Source of the DNA: Chlorella sorokiniana
Lineage: Eukaryota; Chlorophyta; Trebouxiophyceae; Chlorellales; Chlorellaceae
Assembly (NCBI GenBank): GCA_025917655.1
Contig: CP084609.1
Span: 868,001 to 932,000 of the forward strand
Direction: 5' to 3'
DNA: 64,000 bases
Below the pieces are notes generated by a model. It was not told the DNA's origin, ran no database searches, and saw only the letters and a program-made list of their open reading frames with translations. Both the position numbers and the translations under genes were made by a program. Below are positions 9,577 through 25,044 of the stretch, in pieces. The number at the start of each line of letters is the position of its first letter. The first letter of the stretch is position 1.

Positions 9577-11120
9577 ATGGCAGGCCGTGAAGCGCAGTCA
9601 GTGCCCTGGTTCCCCGAAGAGCGGCCGCAGACAGTCATCGCAGACGGGCAGCGACTCGACGGAAGATCACTTGAAGAGTTCAGGAATGTCTGTAAGTGGC
9701 GCCGCACCGGTTGACAAGCCACTCTCTTGCTGTCGTCGCCGCCGCCGCCGCCGGCAGGTGCGCATCGCACCAGTCCCTTTTGCTTGCCGTTTACTTTAAG
9801 CGCCACCATTTGGACGCAGTCTTGAAGACGGGGTGATCAGCCAGGCTTCAGGAAGCGCGTATGCAGAGTTTGGAAACACAAAGGCAAGTCCATCCGTCGA
9901 TGGCCCGCTCAGCTGCCAGTGGCAGTCGCCCGCGCGCCACACCCACCACCCTGCCCTCCCTTGCTTACTGCGCAGGTGATGGTGGGGGTGTATGGTCCAC
10001 GCCAGAGCGAGCGACGAATGGGCTATAGCGAGCAAGGGCGGCTAAATGTGGACGTGAAGCTGGCCACGTTTGCAACCCGGCAGCGCGGCATCTTCGGGCA
10101 GGTGGGGCGCGGCGCGGGGTGCTGTGCTTGGCCTAGGCTGAGCAACAATGCGCAGGTTTCGTCTGCCAGAGTGCAGGGGCCATGCTGCGCTGCAGTTACC
10201 AGGATGTGAGACCAGGCCGACATACGGCGCTCGCCCTTGCAGCTTCTGAGCCAGCCCGCAACGCGGACCTCCCACGCTCTGCCCCCCTCCCCCTTTTGTT
10301 CCCGCCCCTCACAGTCGGCCGACGAGCGGGAGCTGAGCGCGGCGGTACAGACGGCCCTGGAGGCTGCCGTGGACCTGGCCTCATTCCCCAAGGCCGCCGC
10401 CGACGTGTACGTGCTGGTGCTGGAGGCGGGGGCGGCGAGCTGGGGGTGGCGGCCACGGCGGCGGCGCTGGCGCTGGCCGACGCGGGCATAGAGATGTTCG
10501 ACCTCGTGGCGGCGTGCACAGTGGTGAGGAGGCAGGCCGGAGCACGGGCCCTGTCCAATCGACCTTGTGCAATGTCCAATCAACCTTGTGTGCTGTCCAA
10601 TCAACCTTGTGCGCTGCTGTGCGGAGCGGGGCGGGGGCGTTGGGGCAGAGCTGCGGGCGAGGTGCCAGCGGGCCAGCAGACGCAAGTCAGGCCAGCGTGT
10701 GCGCCACGCCAGGCCTTGAGCACCGCCAGCGCAGCCAGCACCGTGTGCGGGCCTTTTGTATTGTTTCATTTTTACTACTTATTGTAATACTTACAGCGTT
10801 GGGCCGGCGTGCTTCCCTCCCCCTGCCTGTGCAGAGCCGAGTGGAGGGCGCGCTGCTGCTGGACCCCACCGCCGACGAGGTGGCGCGGGAGGAGGCGGGG
10901 CTGGCGCTGGCGCTGCTGCCCACCACCAACGAGGTCAGCCAGCTGGTCAGCCGGGGGCGCTGGGGAGCGCGAGCTGCGAGACGCGCTGGAGCTGGCCATG
11001 GGCGGCTGCGCGCAGCTGGAGGCGGCGGCGCGGCAGTGCCTGCGCGACGCGGCGGCGGCGGCGGCGGCCAAGCAGGCGCAGCAAGCGGAGGCGGCGGCGG
11101 CGGCAGGGGTCGGCGCGTAA
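9577..11120 (+). CDS. MTR3: Exosome complex subunit MTR3 (EXOSC6-like, RNase PH fold)
   Basis: Exons 9577-9691, 9820-9883, 9976-10101, 10315-10523 and 10835-11120. The order of motifs matches the RNase PH ring subunit MTR3/EXOSC6: RLDGRSLEEFRNV, LKTG then SQASGSAYAEFGNTK, VYGPRQSE, ERELSAAVQTALEAAV, LADAGIEMFDLVAACTV, LLLDPTADEVAREEAGLAL, and a helical end (RDALELAMGGCAQLEAAARQ). Such subunits form the nine-membered exosome core in nucleus and cytosol and are usually catalytically inert in eukaryotes. The second intron (9884-9975) is a GC-AG intron with donor AAAG|GCAAGT. The frame breaks at GGGG 9830-9833, at GGGGG 10428-10432 and once more in the last exon near 10960; in the first two, one extra G restores conserved residues on both sides. 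Length, about 270 residues, is normal for the family. Confidence 0.9.
10549..10617 (+). repeat. Three copies of a ~24-bp repeat inside an MTR3 intron
   Basis: The motif tgtccaatcaaccttgtg occurs three times in a row with small changes (ctgtccaatcgaccttgtgc, aatgtccaatcaaccttgtg, ctgtccaatcaaccttgtgc). Each contains a CCAAT box sequence. It lies within the fourth intron. Confidence 0.8.
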
Positions 11121-11582
11121 CGCTTGTTGCTGCTCCCTGTGTGACGCGCTCTCCAGTAAATCGCGAAAGAGCTGGCCTGAGCTGTGGGGCAGATGCACTG
11201 CTGCCCTCACCCAGCTCGCAGTCGCTGTCTCGCAAAGCGGCAGCTCGGTGGCAGCGAGGATGTGCAGATAATGGGGTTGGGGCAAACGTTTGTCATGAAA
11301 TTCTTGTGCTGCAGCAGGCGCCCTTGGCTGGCTTTTGCATCCCCTTGTGACCGGACGGAGCACATGGGAAGGTTTGAAGGTTTGCAGCAGCACAATTACA
11401 ACCAGCTGCAGTGACGAGCCGCTGAGCGAGCACGGCATGCAGTCCAGCGGTGTTGCAAAGCACACTCGGCAAACACTGTGCAGCAATGAAACAATTGCAA
11501 TGGGAGCACGTGCTTGGGCCGCCGGTGCCAGAGCTCGAGCTGCCAGCGCCAGCGCCAGCGCTCGCTGTCCCCCAACAATCAC

Positions 11583-17131
<5,549 letters not shown>

Positions 17132-17701
17132 CACGCACTCTGACCGGCGGCCTGGCCTGCTGGGGGGTACAGCGGCGGCAGGGCGCTGAGCGCGGGCTGC
17201 GCCACAACGCCGGTGCAGAAGCGCGCCAAAAGGTTGAGCAGGGTCAGACAGCGAGCGAGGCAACTGTAGCAGGAGCCCCACCTGCTGCTAGAAGACAGCG
17301 GCGAGGTTTGGAGCACTCCTGCGGGGGTGCAAAGCATCCCTGTCGAACAATGATCGGGTGCGCCTGGCGGACCCGCGCTGTAAACAGCGCGCTCCCTGCC
17401 ACGAAGCCGGGAGGGGGTGCTGCGGCACAGCGCAGCATGCAGCGGCGCCGGGAGGTTGGCAGCCGGAGCAGGGGGTCTCATCTGTGTACATTGTCCCTGC
17501 TGGTCTTCCGATCTACTCTACAAAATGGTTCCCATCAAACAAGCTATCGATGATGTACACAAGCGCAAGGGATCCGCGGTGTTGGAAGCGTTGCGGGCAA
17601 GGCAGGGAGACAGGGCAGGCAACGGATGCAGAGGAAAACAAGCAGCTAAGGATGGCCGAACAAGAGCAGATACCGGTAACGTGCAGAAATGAGAGGTCTT
17701 C
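17132..17701. other. Intergenic between SelO and the CH-like gene
   Basis: About 570 bp upstream of SelO and downstream of the next minus-strand gene. No coding pattern or RNA gene recognised. The part nearest the CH-like gene has lower GC, as expected of a 3' untranslated region. Confidence 0.5.
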
Positions 17702-20350
17702 CTAGCCCAGCGACAGGCTGAGAGTGGTGTCTGGGTTGCCCCACACCGCAGGGCCGCCAGCAGAGCCGCCACCCTTGGCGCCTCGCCGGCCGCCCTGCCG
17801 CCGTGACTTGCCCTGCTGCGGCTGCACCGCGCCGGCGACAGCCGCTGCAACAGCACCCGCCACGGCCCCCAGCAGCACCAGGGCGGCCTTGCGCAGCAAG
17901 CTGCCGCCGCCGCCGTGGCCGCCGTGGTGGGTGGAGGCGCTGGTGCAGCTGGGCTCCTGCGCAGGTGCCGCCGCAGCCTTGGCAGCTCCACCGGCCTGTG
18001 CCGCATCTGGAGACTGCAGGCCGTCTGCAGTCTTCTCGCCGCCTGCCAGCTCTCCAGCATCGGCGGCCTCGCTCGCCTCCCTTTCAGGCGCCTGGCTCTC
18101 CTGCAGCGCCTGCTGCGCTTCCTCCGCGGCCCTGGCCGCCGCGGCAGCAGCGGCAGTCCCAGAGGAGGTGTGCATGAGGGCGCCCAGCAGGCGCGAGTGG
18201 TGGGGCTTGAGGCGGTGGGGGCACAGCAGGCTTTCCAACACATCGCCAGCCAGGCCGCCCGCCTCCTCCCCACCCTCGTCGCCTCCTGTCAGCAGGCGGC
18301 GCTGAACGCTGTCTGCCTCATCGCGCCCCCTCATCTCCCGATGCTGCTCCTGCCACGGCGCAGGCTGCTGCACTGGCGCAGCGGCAGCCGCAGCCGTGGC
18401 AGCCGCTGTCGCGTCAGGAGCGGCGGCAGGCAGGTGACAAGTGGGTGCTGCCTGAGCGGATCTGCCGCCGCCGCCGCCGGCCTTGGTGCAGCCCGCCATG
18501 GGCGTTTCTGCTCGGGAGGGCGGCTGAGAGGCCCACAGCGGGTTGCCCTGCGCCGCCCTTTGCAGGGTGGAGGGGGTGAGGCGGTAGCGGGCGGGGCTTG
18601 CCTCCGGGCTGCTGGCCGCGGCGCAGCTGCCCGTCAGCAGGCTGCTGTCGCCGCTGAAGGGGCTGCCCGGGCTGCAGAAGCTGCTGGCTGGGGAGCTCAG
18701 CGGGCTTGCGGCAGCGGCTGCAGCCGCGGCAGCCTCCTCGTCCGACTCCTCGTCCGACTCCTCCTCCTCCGCAGCCTCTGCGGCAGCGGCCGCAGCCGCC
18801 GCCGCCACATCCAGGGGCGGCAGCACGGGGCGACGGAAGCGGGGAGGTTGGGGGCGCGGCGGGCTGCGGCTGGCGGCATTCGCGTCAACCGCGGCTGGCT
18901 GGGCGTCGGTGGCGGCGGCGGGCGCTTGAGCTGCAGCAGAGCTGCTGCTGCCCGCCGGCGACGTCGCGCGGCTGCGTGCCGACGCCTCTGCCGCCGCGCG
19001 CTCCAGGGCGGCGATCGTGAGGCGCAGCCCGCCCTTGCCGGCTGGGCCAGCCTGCGCTGGGTGCTCAACCGGCTGCTCGGCCGGGTGCTTGGGGTTGCTG
19101 CCGCCGCCGGGCGGCCACTCATGGGTGCCCCCGGCACGGGGCTGGGGGTGCGGCTGTGGAAGGCGCGGGCGTGAGCAGCGGCAGCGCCGGCAGCTTGGGC
19201 GGGCTGCCGCCGCTGCTGCAGAACCTCTGGGCCTGCAGGGCGTGGCAGACAGCCGGACCAGAGGTTGAGGCCGGCGTAGGAAGCAGAGCAGTGGGCAGGC
19301 CAACAGAACGATGGACCGCGCTGCAGGTGCGGCGTCCAGCGGCAGCAGCCGCGTCAGCCCACCCTCTTGGCGCTCTCGTCGCGCGTCATGCTGCGCCGCA
19401 GGCTGCTGCGCGCGTCGGCGCCGTTGAACCGCGGCACCTGCGCAGGGGGCCGGCAAGCAGCCCACCACAGGTTACTGATGTCAAAAAGAAACAAGCGGGG
19501 TTGGGCAACAAAAGCGATGGCAATGGGAATTGGTCCATGGCGTAATGGAGATGCGCTGACAAGGCATGACTGCGCCAGCTGGGGGCGGGGCGTGAGCAGG
19601 AGGCAGCCCACAGGGGGCGCCGACACCCACCGCCAGGCCCTGAGCGCAGCACTGGTCTGCGGCGTCCCACAGGCAGGCGCACACGGCTGCGGCGCCCGCC
19701 CCTGCTCCACATCTGCCAACAGCGGCAGCTGGTCGCGGCCCACCCCCAGCTCGGCGCACATCTGCAACCAGTTGAGGGAGCGTGGTGGGCGGGACAGCGC
19801 AGTCGGCCTAAGGCGCTCCGCCTGGCAACCCGCTCAACCAGAGCCAAGAGCGCAGCTGCAACAGCAGTGCATGGCCTCTGCACGCATGCTGGCCGTGCTG
19901 GAGATGCCAGGCTGCGCGGGGCCACCCACCGCCTGCCAGCGCAGGTAGTCGTTGATGACGTCGGCGCGGCGGCGGCGCACGCCCGCGGCGGCGGCGCCTG
20001 CCGGGCGGGCAGCTTGCCCTGCCGCGCTGATTTCAGCACGTCCGCCACCCTCCCACTGCATGGACAGCAGGGTGGGGTGGCGTGGGCTGAGGGGGCCAGA
20101 ACGCCAGCCAAGCGGCGACAGCGCAGCGCACGTTTGCACTTGCAACAGGCGGGAGCAGCTGGCCTCACAGAAGCCAGCAGTCGCTGAAGAGGTCCTGGGT
20201 TGCCACCGCCGATAGCTCAATTCCGAGCAGCTCACTCAGCCAGGCGATTGCCTGCTGCAGGAGCGCATGCTCGGTTTGGGCCTTGCTCAGGGTGTGGGGT
20301 GAGGAGTGAAGGGGTTCCTGGGCGGGTGCATCGATTTCGACCGACCCCAT
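17702..20350 (-). CDS. CH-like domain protein with low-complexity middle and C-terminal membrane segment
   Basis: Start at 20350 (MGSVEIDAPAQEP). The first exons read like a calponin-homology domain: ALLQQAIAWLSELLG, DLFSDCWLLGRVADVL, DVINDYLRWQ, then after a splice at 19761 MCAELGVGRDQLPLLADVE and CACLWDAADQCCAQG. Exons 19631-19761 and 19363-19437 (VPRFNGADARSSLRRS) have clean splice sites. A long last exon encodes an Ala/Ser/Pro-rich region with an acidic block (EEEESDEESDEE) and ends in SLLRKAALVLLGAVAGAVAAA, a likely membrane anchor, then a basic Gln/Arg stretch and LSLSLG-stop. CH domains bind actin or microtubule partners, so a membrane-to-cytoskeleton linker is possible, but the CH match is by eye and the middle is open in more than one frame. 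Confidence 0.5.
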
Positions 20351-20724
20351 GGCTGATTTCGATTCAAACATTGATGTGTACCACCATCGAGGCGAGCTGA
20401 AGGTCCGCTTTTGCAATGGCTTGATGTACACTGCGTACGGCGGCAAAGCCTTGTGAAAGGGTTTCGAAACCCGCCGCAAGTCGCTTTTACACGACCTGCG
20501 GCGTGCCATACGTCCGGGATACGAGGCTGCAGCACCGCGAATGGCTTGCAAAGCTTGAGGGCCGTGACACCGGCTTCGATGCTACAGCTGCAACCTCCAG
20601 AGGAGGGTGAGTGCATAGCGAGTGGTGTATTCTACACCAGCGTAAGCAGCCTGCCTGCCTCGACCACCCCTTCTATTGCTGCCTCTGGCTGCCCCTTGCA
20701 GGCGAACAGCGGACACCCGACAAG

Positions 20725-22652
20725 ATGGAGGGCAGTCCCAGCAGCGTGTTGGACAGCAGCAACAGTGAGGTCCTGCATGCCCCTCAAGAACCCAGGGCCG
20801 AGAGCTCGGAGGAGGCGCCTGCCCTGCCGGCTCAGCCAGCACCCTCTACCGAGCTCTCCGTGGCGACTCAAGACAGCGAGGCAACCGTGGCTCCGGCCCC
20901 CAACGAGGAGGAGGGACTGGCGCAGCTGCAGGCGCTGGGGCGGCAGCTGCTGCTGGGCTGGGCAGAGGCCCTGGCCACTCTTGCAAAGCTGCCGGGGTGG
21001 GCTCCATGCGCGTGGAGGCCCTGGCGGCGCGGCTGCAGCACCTGGCGCAGGGGGCATCGCCGCGGGCGCGCGGCGGCGGCCGCCGGAGGCGGCGACGCGA
21101 CGGCCGGCGCCGCAGCGGCCGCCCCGCGGCCGCCGCCCCCGACGCCGGCTTGGCGGCCAGCCGTGGCGGCACGCCGCCCCCGCTGCCTGTCACGGAGCTT
21201 GCGGGCCCCGCCTGCCGCCCCCACCAGGCGTACTCCGACCCCGTGGACATGTTTGCCACCGCCGCCAAGTCGGCCCAGCTGCCCTACCCAGAGCTCCTGC
21301 ACGCCTTTGCCGCCAGCGCCGAAGGTGAGGACGGGTGCCCGCGCCCGCAGCCAGCACTGCTCGCCGGCAGAACGCGCTGCGCCTGCTGGTCTCGCCCGCC
21401 GGCGCCTCGCAACTGCGGCCTCATCTCCAGAAGCATCGGCGCGCTGCACCCACCTTCCCCCTTCCTGGCCCCTCGTCTCCCGCCCCTCAAGACGCGGCCA
21501 CGCAGGCGGCTCCCGCCCCGCGGCAGCTCACCCTGTGTGCGCTGTTGTGCACTCACCCGTACCGCCTTGCCCGCGCGCTTGTACCGCCGCAGGCCTGGAC
21601 GACGAGGCCCTGGCCGACTACCTCTTCAACCTGGCCATGCTGTGCGCTGAGCCCGCTGAGAACGAGCTGGTCGTGCGCCCCGTGCTCAGCCTGCCCCAGA
21701 ACAGCGAGGAGCAGCAGCTGCACCGCCGCCGCCAGGCCGCCGCCGCCGCCGCCCCGTGGACGCTGTGCTGGCGGCGATGCAGCAGCAGCAGGGGGCGGCG
21801 CCTCGCTGGGCCCGCGCTCCGCCTCGGGCTCGGGCGGCCTGTCGCAGGACGCCATCTGGCAGCAGATCGTGGCGCAGCAGCACGCGGCGCAGGCCCAGCA
21901 GCAGCAGCTGGGGCGGCTGGCGGCGGCGGCGGCGGCGGGCGGGCGGCCTGCACCTCCACCCCCCGCCCGCTCCAAGTCGGACATGATGGCCTCCTACCAG
22001 CAGGCGCTGGCCGACCCGGAGGTGGGCTGGCTGCGGCTGTGTGCACGTGTGTGGTGGCCTGTGTGAGGAGGGGGAGGTTTTCTTTTTCTTGGGGGGGGCC
22101 CGCGGAAATGGCAGGGCCTGTCGGCACAAGCTCACTCCAAGCTGTGCAGCCCGTGCCGCCCTTGGGCGCAGTGCTAGTGGCATTCTTGCCTAACCTAACC
22201 TTGTGCTCACTTGCTCGCCTGCTCGCTGCCCCGCCCCTGCCGCAGATCCAGAGCCTGCTGCGCGGCGCGGCCACGGCGCCGCAAGCGTATGGGCAGCAGT
22301 ACGCGGCGCCGCCGCTGCCGCCGCCGCTCTCCCCACGCGCGGCCTGCACAGCCCCGGCTCCCCCTGTCCAAGGCGGTGTCCATGCCGGAGCGGGACCTGT
22401 GGCTGGCCGCCGCCGCTGGCCTCGGAGGCGGAGCAGAAGCAGCACGAGGCGGCGGCGGCGGCGGCGGCCGCCGCCGCCGCCTCCGCCTCCTTCAGCTTCC
22501 ACCCGCAGCCCCCAGCCCCTCCTTTGCGCGCCTGCCCGGCCTGGGCCCTCGGGTGGCTCCGCTGGCGGCTCCGGCCTGTGGTCCAGCAGCACGGGGGGTC
22601 GTCGGCGGGCGGCAACGTGCTGCGCACGCTGTCAGAGCTGTCCTACCAGTGA
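20725..22652 (+). CDS. Unrecognised low-complexity protein
   Basis: I do not recognise this protein. Start at 20725 (MEGSPSSVLDSSNSEVLHAP), an acidic Ser/Pro-rich head, then a helical piece (AQLQALGRQLLLGWAEALATL, MRVEALAARLQHLAQG). Next come DMFATAAKSAQLPYPELLHAF, a donor near 21323, and an exon from about 21594 with DDEALADYLFNLAMLCAEPAEN, Gln-rich coiled stretches (IWQQIVAQQHAAQAQQQ) and SDMMASYQQALADPE. The last exon has IQSLLRGAATAPQAYGQQY, SMPERDLWLAAAAG, a poly-Ala run and the end VLRTLSELSYQ-stop. Frame changes at GGGG 20994-20997 and GGGGG 21791-21795 are each resolved by one added G; one or two more occur in the last exon. Composition suggests a scaffold or nuclear protein, but nothing specific can be said. 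Confidence 0.5.
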
Positions 22653-23472
22653 GAGGCCGGCGCCCCAACCTCCCAACCCCTCCCGACGCGGCGGAGCCAC
22701 CAGTCCGGCCACCCCGCCTGTCTTTCCCGCTTTCTTTCCAGCCGCTCGATATGAAAGATCTGTCCCGTCTATTCTTCCCCCACCCGCCGCAGCCGCGCTG
22801 CTGCGGCCGCCGCGCTACGCGGCGGCCTGCTCCTGCCCGCCGCCCTCTGTTCTGCACTTGCTTTCAAATGCATCCGCCGCCACTACTTCCGCGCTGCGCG
22901 CGCACCGCTGCCTGCGCAGCCTGTACAAGTACCCCCCTTCCCCTACCCCTTTCCCCTGCTATGTTCTGGCGGGCCCGGCGGCCTCTTTTGGCGCCGCTGC
23001 CCCGCCCACCCCCACCCCCCAACACCCCCCCCCTCCTACTCCCCAGCTGTGCTGCCTTCCCGCTGTTGCCTCCTGCGTGGAACAGCACACCTGGGCGGCG
23101 CCTGCTGCGGGCGCAGCTCGCCCCGCTGCCCTGGCCCCGCCCGCGGCCTCCCAGCCAGGACTACTGTTTGCTTCCCTGCACTGCCTTCTGCCTTAGTGCG
23201 CTCTCGTTCCAGTCACGTTCCTTTTGTTGTGTGCTACGTGTGTGTAAACTGCTGCAAATATGCAGAGAGCGGCGCACGAACAGTGCTGCACAGCATGCGG
23301 GGCAGCAGACAGGGCAGCCTGGTTTCGCCGTCGCTCAAGCCGCCCCAAGCTTGGCGCCTTCCGGCCGGTATCCTCTGGCTGAGTTCCACCAGGGCCGAGA
23401 GGCCCTCGTCGGGTCCCCGGCAAGGGAACGGCCTTGCGAAAGTCTGTTGGGGCGTCACGAGGGCGGCAGGCG
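22653..23472. other. 3' UTR and intergenic region before the RING gene
   Basis: About 800 bp, very C/T-rich on the plus strand up to about 23200, then more mixed. No conserved coding motif seen. It should contain the 3' end of the upstream gene and the promoter of the RING gene. Confidence 0.45.
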
Positions 23473-24625
23473 ATGGAGGCAGAGGAGCTGCTGGAGTGCG
23501 CAATCTGCTTCGGCCTGCTCCGAGACCCCTGCACCCTTCCGTGCGGTGAGGTGGCGCCGCCGCCGCTGCGTTCCAAGGGTCTGCTCCTCACCCGCTGTGT
23601 GTGGGCCATGCACCCGCCTGGTTGCAGGCCACACTTTCTGTCTTGCGTGCGTCGAGGAGCACCTTGCCACCGCTACCCGCCGGAAATGCCCGCTGTGCAA
23701 CGCAGCAGTGCCCTACGGTGAGCGCAGTCTGAGCCCCGCTTGCCCGGCTGTGAGGCAGGTTGTCGCACCCGTTGCACTTGTTGTTGTTGTGGGGTTGCTC
23801 ACGTCATTTCATCCCTTTTGAACAGGCCACCAGCTGCGGGTGAACATCCTTGTGCGGCAGCTGGTGCAGGCGCTCGCGGGCAGCCGGCAGCAGGCGGGGC
23901 AGTGCGAGCCGGCGGCAGCCCGGCCAGCAGCAGGGCATGGGCTGGAGGAGGGGTGTTGCGGCGGCGGCAGCAGCAGCGGCGCGCACGGCCCCTCACCGCA
24001 GCCAGAGCAGGCCAGCAGCGCGGCAAGCTGGCAGGCTGGGCCCCAGCTGGCAGGCGCTGCGCCAGCGCTTCAGGCGCCACATCAGCGGCACCGCCGCAGC
24101 CACGCCGATGCCCTGCCAGCTGAGCGGCCCCCGACCCGGCGCCGCCTCAGCCGCCGCTTGCGGCTGCGCAGGAGGGCCGGCAGCGGCGGCTGGGCAGCCC
24201 CGAGAGCGGCGCAAGGCAGCCGTCCACACAGCCGCAGGCGGCGCCAATGTCGGGGTGGACACCCGTGGCAGCAGCGGCACACCCAAGGCCCAGCGCACGA
24301 GCCAGCCGCCGCCCGCTCCTGCGTTCCCTCGTTCTGGCCTTGGCCGACGCTGTCGCAGCCGCCTCGCAGCTGCTGCTGCACGTGATACTGTCTCCGCAGG
24401 CGGGCGCCTGCGTGGCGCAGCCTGGGCGGCCCTGGGCGTGCTGCTGCCCCCGCTCTGGCCGTGCACGGCCTGCCGCTGCTGCGCGCGCTGCTGCTGGCAG
24501 CGGCCGCGCTGCGCATGGCGGCGGCGCGGCGCTGGGGCCTGCTGGCCCTGCTGCTGGCAGGCTGCGCGGCGGCCTGGCTGGGCAGGCTGCAGCGGCCGAC
24601 CAGGCCCCCGCCTGCGCCCTGGTGA
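23473..24625 (+). CDS. RING-finger protein (putative E3 ubiquitin ligase) with hydrophobic C-terminus
   Basis: Exons 23473-23545, 23628-23717 and from 23826. The N-terminus holds a complete C3HC4 RING: Cys9, Cys12, Cys24, His26, Cys29, Cys32, Cys45, Cys48 (ECAICFGLL...LPCGHTFCLAC...RKCPLC). Both introns fall inside or at the end of the RING and keep phase 1. After HQLRVNILVRQLVQALAG there is a Gln/Ser/Ala-rich stretch. The end reads LPLLRALLLAAAALRMAAARRW then GLLALLLAGCAAAWLGRL and stops at 24623-24625, giving two possible membrane helices. The middle section is open in several frames and may contain an intron with acceptor near 24399. A membrane-bound E3 ligase is the natural reading; the RING is firm, the tail frame less so. 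Confidence 0.75.
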
Positions 24626-25044
24626 ACCGATGGCTCATGTGTGACGAGTGTGCTTCCTTGTTTGTGTTTCAGCAGACAGGATTCAAGGCCTGTACCATAT
24701 TTCGTTCAAGGTCTGTAGGATGCGGCCACCTCTGCACCAGGCTGAGCTGCCAGCCGAGGCAGATGCCTCACGTAAGGTCTGAGCTGGGCGACTGCTGGAA
24801 AACTGTCCCGGGCAACGGCTGTCGGCGGCACCTGTGTGTGTCAGGCAAAAAGCTGCTTTATGCAGTGGGTGGGGAAGCACGCCCATGGTGGCATCTGTAG
24901 CGGCACTGCAGCGCCAGGCAAGGCACCGAGCATCAGCGGCGGGCAGGGCCAAGGGTGGGGAGCGGGGCGCAAGCCCGGCGGCTCCGCTGCGCCGCAGCAG
25001 CCTGCCGGCACGCGGAAGGAGCGCAGCCGTGGGGGCTGGGGGCG

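Noticed and set aside
17724-19174. Long plus-strand frames over the CH-like gene
   Set aside because: Composition is only Arg/Pro/Ala expected from the complement of a GC-rich exon; the minus strand has the membrane helix and splice logic.
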